Shown piece by piece: positions 1 through 7,065 of a stretch of DNA of 64,000 nucleotides (the stretch's first letter is position 1; every line of letters starts with the position of its first letter). The translations under genes were made by a program, and so were the position numbers. The notes beneath the pieces are model-generated. The model saw only the letters and a list, made by a program, of their open reading frames with translations. It had not been told where the DNA came from and searched no databases. Location: contig NZ_JHYO01000004.1 in the NCBI RefSeq assembly GCF_000688235.1, positions 124,001 through 188,000 of the forward strand, written 5' to 3'. Source of the DNA: Terasakiella pusilla DSM 6293 (GTDB lineage Bacteria > Pseudomonadota > Alphaproteobacteria > Rhodospirillales > Terasakiellaceae).

Positions 1-605
1 AGGCGGATCAGCTTCGCCCCATACATCCCCACGATCCCGCAGGCAACAAGCAGGAGCGCATCCGGCAGGTGCCAGTATTGGGGCACATGGGTATCCACTA
101 CCTGTTCCAGATGAAAGCCGTAGGTCAGTAAAAACGGGATAAAAAGCAACACCCCGACCACGCGCACCGCATGGGCAAGCGTGATTTTTTTAACGTCCGC
201 GCCCGCTTCTTCCCCCAGAATGATCATTTCTGACAGGCCACCGGGGAGGCCGGAGAAAAGAGCCGTGACGGCATCCATCCCGGCGACTTTGCGACAATAA
301 AGCTGGGCGATAAATGTCACCACTGCCACATAGATGACGGCGGCTGACAGGGTGGGGATCCAGTCAGGGATATGCTTTAGGATGTCTGGTGTAAAGGTAC
401 TGCCGAGGACCAGCCCGATGATGACAATAACCAGATTGCGAATGCCATTTGAAACATCAATCGGTGCGCCGGCCATGCTGGCAACGAGTGTGGAACAAAG
501 TGCACCCAGTAACCACGGCAACGGGAAATGCAGGATATAAAAGATATAACCGCCGACCGCGCCGATCAGGATGGACAGGACAAAACGAGACAGGCTTGTG
601 ATCAC
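1..605 (-). CDS. AbrB-family integral membrane protein (3' part only)
   Basis: The frame opens at a GTG at 605 and runs off the left edge of the window, giving about 200 residues. It alternates hydrophobic helices with short loops. It carries the segments SGLPGGLSEMIILGEEAG and LAHAVRVVGVL, typical of the duplicated membrane domain called AbrB or COG3180; older annotations call this family ammonia monooxygenase-like or transport regulators. The biochemical role is not established, so I assign none. The GTG start overlaps the fdhD stop as GTGA, so the two are probably translationally coupled. The C-terminal half lies outside the window. Confidence 0.8.
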   Translation of the reverse strand, partial: MITSLSRFVLSILIGAVGGYIFYILHFPLPWLLGALCSTLVASMAGAPIDVSNGIRNLVIVIIGLVLGSTFTPDILKHIPDWIPTLSAAVIYVAVVTFIAQLYCRKVAGMDAVTALFSGLPGGLSEMIILGEEAGADVKKITLAHAVRVVGVLLFIPFLLTYGFHLEQVVDTHVPQYWHLPDALLLVACGIVGMYGAKLIR

Positions 606-1450
606 GATGCTGATCCTTGTGCAGGCAAATCAAAGATAAGGCGTTCCGGGCAACTGAGGACTTGAAAGCGTTTGCCGCGTGCCCGTGTGATGAGCGTCTG
701 ACCATATTGTTTGGCAAGCTTGATCGCCCAATGGGTCGCACCGGAGCGCGAGATTACAACAGGGATATTCATGCTTAAGGACTTAATCACCATTTCGGAG
801 GTCAACCGACCCGTCGTGTATAGATAGGGGGCGGGGATGTCAGGTTTGTGCAGATGAATATAGCCCGCGATTTTATCCAGTGCATTATGGCGCCCGACAT
901 CTTCCATATAGATCAGGGGCTGATCGGCATGACAGACAACACAGGCATGGATGCTTCCTGCCTTTTGATACAGGCTCGGGGTGTCTTTGATCGTTTTTAA
1001 AGCGCGGATAATGGCACTTGCCGCGAGGGTTTGTGCATTAATCTGGTCGGGGACCGAGAGGGTATCCATAATATCGCCAAAGAGGGTCCCCATGCCGCAA
1101 CCTGATGTTAAGACCTTACGTTTCAGGCGATGTTCGTAGGCTGTGGTTTGGTGGGTGCGCACAACGCAGACATCAATTTCTGCATCATATTCAATATCAG
1201 TAATGATATCGCAATCTTTAAGCATCTGCTGATTGACCAGATAGCCGACGCTCAACATTTCCGGATAGTCGCGGATGGTCATCAAGGTGACAATCTCGCG
1301 GTTGTTGAGGAAGATGGTTAAGGGATGTTCTTCAATCACGCACTGGGTCTGAACTTCACCCAACTGGTCCAGCCCGACAATATGTTCGGTGGTGTCGATA
1401 CCATCAGGGTCGGGCTTGACGAGAAACCCATCTGGGGGGAGGCTGGTCAT
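602..1450 (-). CDS. fdhD: FdhD, formate dehydrogenase accessory sulfurtransferase
   Basis: 282 residues, normal length for FdhD. The family transfers sulfur from the cysteine desulfurase IscS to the molybdenum cofactor before its insertion into formate dehydrogenase, in the cytoplasm. Seen here: the conserved cysteine loop TSGCGMG (about residues 125-131), MEDVGRHNALDKIAG (about 190-204), and TTGRLTSEMVIKSLSMNIPVVISRSGAT after it, each a family hallmark. Only the first cysteine of the CxxC found in E. coli FdhD is kept; the second position is glycine. No formate dehydrogenase structural genes are in the window. The next gene downstream overlaps it by 4 bases. Confidence 0.93.
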   Translation of the reverse strand: MTSLPPDGFLVKPDPDGIDTTEHIVGLDQLGEVQTQCVIEEHPLTIFLNNREIVTLMTIRDYPEMLSVGYLVNQQMLKDCDIITDIEYDAEIDVCVVRTHQTTAYEHRLKRKVLTSGCGMGTLFGDIMDTLSVPDQINAQTLAASAIIRALKTIKDTPSLYQKAGSIHACVVCHADQPLIYMEDVGRHNALDKIAGYIHLHKPDIPAPYLYTTGRLTSEMVIKSLSMNIPVVISRSGATHWAIKLAKQYGQTLITRARGKRFQVLSCPERLIFDLPAQGSAS

Positions 1451-1498
1451 GATCTGCTGACTTGTCTTTCAGGGCGGCGGTTTGGGCGGGGGGCGGAC

Positions 1499-3451
1499 TC
1501 AGGTTGTTTTTTTATCGGGGTCGGGCTGTGCCGATGGTGTCTTTTTGGGGGTAAGCACCATGCCTCTGGCGAAGTTTGGATCTTCCCGAATTTGCTTCAC
1601 CGGTTTTTGTGCAGCCATATCCGGGGCGATCCCTTCTGTTGCGACCAGTTCAACCTTGTTGTTTTCCGGGGTGCCTTCAACTGGGATCGGCGCAGGGACT
1701 GGGGTCTCGGCCGGATAGGTGATCAGGGGCGCTTTCCAATCCAGAATGTAGAGGTTTTGCGCTTCCTCAAAGCCTTTCAGCATTTGCGCACCGAGGGGGG
1801 CAAAGGTATAGGCCGGTTTTTCCCCGAACAGATTTTTCAGGTCTTGTGACAGGTTGATGCAGTCACTTGCTGCATTATCGCAAATGCGTGCGGCAAGCTG
1901 AACAGCGTTGCCAAACAGGTCATTGTCTTTCTTAATGGGTTCGCCCGCGTTGAGGCCGATGCGGACATGAAGCGGAAATTCCGGTGCTGAACTGTTATTG
2001 CCATCGACACGTTTTTGAATTTCGATGGCAGCTTGGATGGCTTTGTCGTGGTCTTTAAAAGAGGCCATGATCCCGTCGCCCAGATGCTTGATCTCTCTCC
2101 CATCAAAGTTGGTCAAGGCGGTGCGCACAATCAGGTCATGGGCCTTTAGGACTTCTTGGGCCGCGTAATCCCCATGTTTGGAGGCAAGGTCGGTGGACCC
2201 AACCATATCTGTAAACATGATGATCAGCAGGTTGGGATTGATCGCAAGCTCGGCTTCGTTTTTCCAGTTGACCCAGCTTTCGATGGTCTCGCGGATTTGC
2301 AACGGGGCGGATCGATCCCCGTTTTTAAAGCGTTGGACAATATCACCGCTGCTGTCAAAGAGGGTTTGATGGCGGGGGTCGTCGAGATGCTTTTCAAACT
2401 CAAGGGCAAACCGTTCAGCCTGATCGGGTTTTGCCCCCAGCATTTCAAGGATACGGCGCAGGATGACGTCAAATTCGTCGTCAGTCAGTTTGTTGTCCCT
2501 GGCAAGACGTGATACGGCACCGGTCATAAACAGGTTTAAGCCAAAACGGTTGAGGTTTTCTGCTTTGGCGTTCGGGCCTTTCAGTGCGCCCAGACAGGTG
2601 CCGAGGAAATTGACCATCAGCATCTTTTGTTCTTCGGCCTTTTCGGAGAACGCGATGGTGTCATCGGGTTGGGTAATTTCCAGATTGCCGATATTGTCGA
2701 AAATGCTGAAGGTTTCTTCTTTTTCTTTCTCTTCAGGGTTGGTTTTTTCGACAACGAGGACAGGCATTTTATCAATCTCGGCAGCCGCCTTCTGCATCTC
2801 CTGCGAGATTTTGGTGACAGGTTGAGGTGCAGGTGTTTTGTGCTTTTTCTTAAATGGGTTGAGATCAAAACGTTGGGTGTAATAACTGATAGAAGACAGG
2901 CACGCGATCAGGAAGACGACAATAAACATGCCCACCAGCATGGCCTTGCGCAGTTTGTCTGCCATGGTGACGTCAAAGCCTTCCATCAACAGGGCGAGCA
3001 TCGCCGCGGCCGCCCCCCCGGCACCAAGGCCGATCACGATGATGGTGGAGATGATGGCAAGAAACATGCCGACGCCCACATGGGCTTTTGGGCGTTCATA
3101 TTCCGAGAAGGGATCTTCAAAAGTGTCTTGGGCCTTGTCATTCACGTATCCGACCCGCCCATCGGCGGAGACGGCGATATCGGCCCAGCTGTTGCCGCGC
3201 CGCGCGCGCACTTTCGGTTTTACGGCGGGTTCAACGCGATTGCGATAGATCACAATCTCGTTGTGGCGGCCAGTCTCGGGATTATATTCTTCCAGCACGA
3301 TGCGGACGGGCTGTCCTGTCTGCTCCTCATCGAGCTGTTGGGCTTCACGGATGGCGAGGGGGCGTTGATGAAACGGAAACCGGGCATGAACGTGCCATCG
3401 CCCATTGGTATGGACGTGGACTTCGTACGTCTGGTTTTCGTGTGTGCCCAT
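1499..3451 (-). CDS. Membrane-anchored class III adenylate/guanylate cyclase
   Basis: About 650 residues from ATG 3451, chosen over a TTG 39 bases upstream because AGAGGA sits 8 bases before this ATG. Order of parts: cytoplasmic N-terminal region (1-120), two membrane helices (about 126-155 and 170-192), charged and helical linker (200-400), class III cyclase domain (about 405-560), proline-rich tail. The catalytic domain shows FTDMVGST with the first metal aspartate, KHLGDGIMASF with the second, and DLFGNAVQLAARICD. It should make cAMP, or possibly cGMP, from the nucleoside triphosphate at the inner membrane; the sequence by eye does not settle which. The sensory input is unknown. The gene upstream on the same strand (start 4058) may be co-transcribed. 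Confidence 0.85.
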   Translation of the reverse strand: MGTHENQTYEVHVHTNGRWHVHARFPFHQRPLAIREAQQLDEEQTGQPVRIVLEEYNPETGRHNEIVIYRNRVEPAVKPKVRARRGNSWADIAVSADGRVGYVNDKAQDTFEDPFSEYERPKAHVGVGMFLAIISTIIVIGLGAGGAAAAMLALLMEGFDVTMADKLRKAMLVGMFIVVFLIACLSSISYYTQRFDLNPFKKKHKTPAPQPVTKISQEMQKAAAEIDKMPVLVVEKTNPEEKEKEETFSIFDNIGNLEITQPDDTIAFSEKAEEQKMLMVNFLGTCLGALKGPNAKAENLNRFGLNLFMTGAVSRLARDNKLTDDEFDVILRRILEMLGAKPDQAERFALEFEKHLDDPRHQTLFDSSGDIVQRFKNGDRSAPLQIRETIESWVNWKNEAELAINPNLLIIMFTDMVGSTDLASKHGDYAAQEVLKAHDLIVRTALTNFDGREIKHLGDGIMASFKDHDKAIQAAIEIQKRVDGNNSSAPEFPLHVRIGLNAGEPIKKDNDLFGNAVQLAARICDNAASDCINLSQDLKNLFGEKPAYTFAPLGAQMLKGFEEAQNLYILDWKAPLITYPAETPVPAPIPVEGTPENNKVELVATEGIAPDMAAQKPVKQIREDPNFARGMVLTPKKTPSAQPDPDKKTT

Positions 3452-3536
3452 AGGGGTGTATCCTCTTTCTATCCCTATAAGATGGCTCAAGAATTCATCT
3501 TTGGAAAGAGGGTCTTCGCAGATAGTTTAAAAAAGA

Positions 3537-4058
3537 TCAATCAAACAAGGCGTCGATGTCGTCTTGATCCATGACGACTTCTTCTTTTTGGCTATCTGGG
3601 CCGCTGAGGTCGGCTGTGCCATGGATAATCGCGCTTAAATGTTCGGTTAGCCTATGGATACCCTGCGCCGATTCGCTGATCTTGAAACGCAGGTATTCCG
3701 CATCACCGGTCCCGATGGCTTCTTCCGCATCGGCGACGGCTTGAAAGATGGCGAGGTCCACTTGGGCGATGGTTTCTTCAAAGGCTTTTTTATAAGCCGG
3801 CTTTACATGGTCGTAGGCTTCAACGGCGAGGTCTTTATCGGCAATTGTACTGTCGCGAAAGTGATCTTTGTAGGGTTTAGGTTCCCATTCTTTCACCATA
3901 TCCAGACAATCAGGCATGTCCGGCAACATGTCGATCATCATAACCACTTCGTTGAAATGGTTCAGATAATCGGTCGCCAGCAACGTCTTTGAATTGATAT
4001 TGGTACCCCGCGCTTTTTCCTGAAAAGCTTCATACTCGGGGCTGATGCCCTCTTCCAC
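3537..4058 (-). CDS. Small acidic helical protein with C-terminal CheY/FliM-type docking motif
   Basis: 173 residues from GTG 4058, which has AGAGGA 6 bases upstream. I do not recognise a named family. The protein is soluble, acidic and predicted helical. Its last residues are DQDDIDALFD, resembling the LSQxEIDALL peptide at the FliM N-terminus and the CheZ C-terminal tail, both of which bind the response regulator CheY. The catalytic QDxTGQ segment of CheZ is not visible, so it is not an ordinary CheZ. A link to chemotaxis or motility is inference. It lies upstream of the cyclase gene on the same strand and is divergent from cimA. Confidence 0.7.
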   Translation of the reverse strand: MEEGISPEYEAFQEKARGTNINSKTLLATDYLNHFNEVVMMIDMLPDMPDCLDMVKEWEPKPYKDHFRDSTIADKDLAVEAYDHVKPAYKKAFEETIAQVDLAIFQAVADAEEAIGTGDAEYLRFKISESAQGIHRLTEHLSAIIHGTADLSGPDSQKEEVVMDQDDIDALFD

Positions 4059-4190
4059 GTTTGTTCCTCTTACTTTTATTTTTGTTATAAGATTATTACC
4101 ATAGGTTTCGTTATTGATACAAAAATATACATCATATTGAAAGGCAATATCGAAAAAACATAGAAATAAGTAAGGAAAGCTTGAGAAGAC

Positions 4191-4218
4191 GGTCAGAATA
4201 TTTGTATTCTCCCCGACC
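4191..4218 (+). other. Hairpin in the cimA leader
   Basis: GGTC-AGAATA-tttg-TATTCT-cccc-GACC forms a two-part stem with a four-base loop, ending 26 bases before the cimA ATG. No T-tract follows, so it is not a terminator. It lies in the 186-base divergent space (4059-4244), which is AT-rich and must hold the promoters for both flanking genes. Function unknown. Confidence 0.4.
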
Positions 4219-4244
4219 TATTTGAATTTGACGGATTGAAACCA

Positions 4245-5855
4245 ATGACAAACGATAAAAGAGTCTATCTTTATGATAGCACGCTGCGCGATGGCGCACA
4301 GACCCAGGGTGTGGACTTTTCTGCTGCGGATAAAGCAGCGATTGCCATTGAACTGGATCGTTTGGGTATTGATTACGTTGAAGGCGGCTGGCCGGGTGCA
4401 AATCCGACGGATGATGCGTTTTTCGCCAAACCACCTAAACTGAAAAAGGCGGTTCTGTCCGCGTTTGGCATGACGCGCCGACCAGGGCGCAGTGCAGACA
4501 ATGATCCGGGCCTGAACGGTCTTGTGAATACGGGCGTGAAAACCGTCACGCTGGTGGGCAAAAGCTGGGACTTTCAAGTCGATGTTGCCCTTGAGATCGA
4601 ACGATCTGAAAATGTCGCCATGATCGGGGACTCTATTGCCTATGTAAAAGAAAAAGCCGGGGAAGCCATGTTTGATGCCGAGCATTTCTTTGACGGCTAC
4701 AAGGCGAACCCGGAATTTGCCATGCAGTGCTGTAAAGCTGCCTATGATGCGGGGGCGCGCTGGATTGTCATGTGCGACACCAACGGCGGCACCCTGCCGG
4801 ATGAAATTGAAAAGATCGTTACCGAAGTTGCGAAAGTGATCCCGGGCACCCATCTGGGCATTCACTGTCATGACGATACGGGCAATGCGGTTGCCAACTC
4901 TTTGGCGGCTGTGCGTGCCGGTGTGCGCCAAATCCAAGGAACCTTGAACGGCCTTGGCGAACGCTGCGGCAATGCCAACCTCATCTCCATCCTGCCATCT
5001 TTGATGTTGAAGATGGGGTATGAAACGGGCGTGAGCGAGGAAGGTTTGACACGTTTGGTCCATGTGTCACGGATGTTGGACGAACGCTTAAACCGCGCCC
5101 CCTCGCGCAATGCAGCTTATGTGGGGGAATCTGCGTTTGCCCATAAGGGCGGACTGCACGTGTCGGCGATTGAAAAAGACCCAAGCTGTTATGAACATGT
5201 GGAGCCGGAAAGTGTCGGCAACCAACGCACGATCATCATGTCCAATCAGGCGGGCCGATCCAACCTTGTTGCCAAGTTCCGCGAAGTGGGTGTGGAAGTA
5301 GATAGCAAAGACCCGAAGGTCAACGCCCTGCTGGATGAAATTAAAGAACTGGAAAGCAACGGCTATTCCTATGATGGTGCTGATGCGTCCTTTGAATTGC
5401 TGGCGCGTCGCAAGCTGGAAAATGTGCCGGAATATTTCCGATTAGAAAGCTTCCGTGTCATCGATGAGCGCAGTTGGGATAGATCCCATGTGCTGAAATC
5501 CACCATGTCGGAAACCACCGTTAAGCTGTATATCGGGGGGGAACGTAAAATGGATGTGGCAGAAGGCAACGGTCCGGTTAATGCGCTGGATGCGGCGCTG
5601 CGCAAAATTCTGCTGCCGTTTTATCCGGTGCTTGCCAACTTGCATCTGGTTGACTTTAAGGTGCGTATCCTCAATGGCGATCAGGCAACCGGTGCGATTA
5701 CACGGGTGATGATTGAAAGTGCGGATGATGAAGGCAATACCTGGACGACTGTGGGGATGTCTTCCAACATCATCGATGCAGCCTATGAAGCCTTGCGCGA
5801 TAGCTTGATCTACAAACTCTACAAATCAGGTGTTAAGGCTCATGGCGGGAACTGA
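4245..5855 (+). CDS. cimA: (R)-citramalate synthase CimA
   Basis: 536 residues from ATG 4245, with a GGA 9 bases upstream; a TTG at 4236 is the less likely start. The enzyme condenses pyruvate with acetyl-CoA to citramalate, feeding the threonine-independent route to 2-oxobutanoate and isoleucine. Seen: the N-terminal DSTLRDGAQTQG metal and substrate site (about 9-20), HCHDDTGNAVANSLAA and GLGERCGNANL of the TIM barrel, HKGGLHVSA in the linker, and a C-terminal LeuA-like regulatory domain (about 400-536). Length fits CimA; 2-isopropylmalate synthase and homocitrate synthase are the alternatives, but the N-terminal signature fits CimA best. It overlaps trmJ by 14 bases. Confidence 0.92.
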   Translation: MTNDKRVYLYDSTLRDGAQTQGVDFSAADKAAIAIELDRLGIDYVEGGWPGANPTDDAFFAKPPKLKKAVLSAFGMTRRPGRSADNDPGLNGLVNTGVKTVTLVGKSWDFQVDVALEIERSENVAMIGDSIAYVKEKAGEAMFDAEHFFDGYKANPEFAMQCCKAAYDAGARWIVMCDTNGGTLPDEIEKIVTEVAKVIPGTHLGIHCHDDTGNAVANSLAAVRAGVRQIQGTLNGLGERCGNANLISILPSLMLKMGYETGVSEEGLTRLVHVSRMLDERLNRAPSRNAAYVGESAFAHKGGLHVSAIEKDPSCYEHVEPESVGNQRTIIMSNQAGRSNLVAKFREVGVEVDSKDPKVNALLDEIKELESNGYSYDGADASFELLARRKLENVPEYFRLESFRVIDERSWDRSHVLKSTMSETTVKLYIGGERKMDVAEGNGPVNALDAALRKILLPFYPVLANLHLVDFKVRILNGDQATGAITRVMIESADDEGNTWTTVGMSSNIIDAAYEALRDSLIYKLYKSGVKAHGGN

Positions 5856-6654
5856 TCGCAGACGTAAATCCGAAGCGGCGGAATTTTGTCGGGAAGATGC
5901 ACCGGCGATCATTCTGGTGGAACCTCAATTGGGGGAAAATATCGGTATGGTCGCGCGCGCCATGCTCAACTGTGGTCTGATTGATCTGCGCATTGTCAAC
6001 CCACGCGAAGGTTGGGACCGCGCGAAGGCGGAGAAAGCGAGTTCCGGCGCAACCATGGTATTGGACCGTGCACGTTTCTATACCTCCACTAAGGAGGCAG
6101 TGGCGGATCTGGAAACAGTCTATGCCACGACCGCGCGGGTGCGTGACATGGTGAAGCCGATGGTCACGCCGCGTCAAGCCGCAACCGAAGCGGTGGAGCT
6201 ATCACCAACAGGACGCAAAATCGGCATTCTGTTTGGCAAAGAAGCCAAGGGCTTGACCAATGATGATGTGGCCTTGTGTGATGCGATCCTGCATTTGCCG
6301 CTTAATCCGGCCTTTGCCTCGCTCAACTTGGCGCAGGCTGTGTTGATTATCGGGTATGAGTGGTTCACCATGAACGACGATACCGAAGGGCGTTACGTGC
6401 ATAAAAGCAGAAGCAAATCTGCCCGTCCCGCGACGAAAGAAGAAGTCATCGGCTTTTACGAACATCTGGAAGACGCGCTCGATAAATCCGGTTTTTTGCG
6501 GATCGAGGAAAAACGGCCCAATATGGTCCGTAACATCCGCAATATTTTTGCCCGGATCGAACTGACCTGGCAGGAAGTCCAGACCCTGCGCGGCATTGTC
6601 GCCTTTTTGTCCACGGGGCGCGGCGGTGGACCGGGTAAAGGGAAAGACGACTAG
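5842..6654 (+). CDS. trmJ: TrmJ-type tRNA (cytidine/uridine-2'-O-) methyltransferase (SPOUT)
   Basis: 270 residues from ATG 5842, with AAGG just upstream; a GTG at 5830 is the alternative. SPOUT-class methyltransferases use SAM and a trefoil knot. The three knot motifs are visible: PQLGENIGMVARAM (about 28-41), GILFGKEAKGLTNDD (about 129-143) and LPLNPAFASLNLAQAV (about 152-167). The C-terminal helical extension carries NMVRNIRNIFARI, as in TrmJ, which methylates position 32 of tRNA. The start overlaps the cimA end, so the pair is likely one transcript, closed by the terminator at 6662. Confidence 0.88.
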   Translation: MAGTDRRRKSEAAEFCREDAPAIILVEPQLGENIGMVARAMLNCGLIDLRIVNPREGWDRAKAEKASSGATMVLDRARFYTSTKEAVADLETVYATTARVRDMVKPMVTPRQAATEAVELSPTGRKIGILFGKEAKGLTNDDVALCDAILHLPLNPAFASLNLAQAVLIIGYEWFTMNDDTEGRYVHKSRSKSARPATKEEVIGFYEHLEDALDKSGFLRIEEKRPNMVRNIRNIFARIELTWQEVQTLRGIVAFLSTGRGGGPGKGKDD

Positions 6655-6661
6655 GAAGATG

Positions 6662-6694
6662 ATCCCTCGCAGAGTGTTGCGGGGGATTTTTTTT
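6662..6694 (+). terminator. Rho-independent terminator after trmJ
   Basis: A 10-bp stem with one T:G pair (ATCCCTCGCA with TGCGGGGGAT), a 6-base loop and an 8-T run. It ends the cimA-trmJ transcript and separates it from the sigma-54-type promoter unit that follows. Confidence 0.88.
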
Positions 6695-6867
6695 GGCATG
6701 TCGCGCGGATAGGATGAATTAAATGGTGCGATGCACAAAAAAGCATCATTCTGGGGTGAATTATGCTCAAAAAATAAACTCGCATTAAGTGCTGCCTAAA
6801 AAATAATCTCTTTGCCTATGGAGGAAACCTATTTGTTTCCATAAACTTGTCTCTCAACTTGTAGGGT

Positions 6868-6883
6868 TGGCATCTGAATTGCT
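6868..6883 (+). promoter_or_regulatory. Sigma-54 (RpoN) type promoter for the Amt-chemoreceptor gene
   Basis: TGGCATCTGAATTGCT matches the -24/-12 consensus TGGCACGNNNNTTGCW at 14 of 16 positions, counting the four unspecified ones. GG lies at 6869-6870 and GC at 6881-6882, with the obligatory 10 bases between. The start of transcription would fall near 6894, about 55 bases before the ATG at 6949. Sigma-54 with NtrC is the usual control of ammonium transporter genes, so the match fits the product. The rest of 6695-6948 is AT-rich and shows no gene; a GATGC/GCATC dyad at 6730-6747 is the only other structure I see. Confidence 0.72.
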
Positions 6884-6948
6884 TTTAGTTGTTTTAAAAA
6901 CGGCGCAAATGTCGGTTTAAAAAACAATAAAACAATCGGAGATAGCTT

Positions 6949-7062
6949 ATGGAACGAGTCGGGTCGGGCGCAGGACGTCTTTTTTCGCTGGGATTATTCA
7001 GTTTACCTTTTTTGCTTTCAACCTCGCTGGCACAGGCCATGGATGCGGTGGCGCTGGAATAA
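6949..7062 (+). CDS. Signal-peptide frame, in frame with the downstream Amt gene but closed by TAA
   Basis: ATG 6949 has GGAG 7 bases upstream, the best ribosome site in this region. It encodes 37 residues: a basic start, the hydrophobic core LFSLGLFSLPFLLS, and a cleavage-like SLAQA, so a typical Sec signal peptide as found at the N-terminus of many Amt proteins. The frame then reads GCG CTG GAA TAA at 7051-7062 and continues without shift as AGG TTG ACC TTT into the transporter. The TAA either truncates what was one gene, is read through, or is followed by re-initiation at TTG 7066. A base error in the sequence would look the same. Confidence 0.7.
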   Translation: MERVGSGAGRLFSLGLFSLPFLLSTSLAQAMDAVALE

Positions 7063-7065
7063 AGG

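Noticed and set aside
6730-6747. GATGC...GCATC dyad as an NtrC enhancer site
   Set aside because: It resembles the NtrC consensus only in outline (TGCAC, but no GGTGCA partner). Kept as an unnamed dyad.
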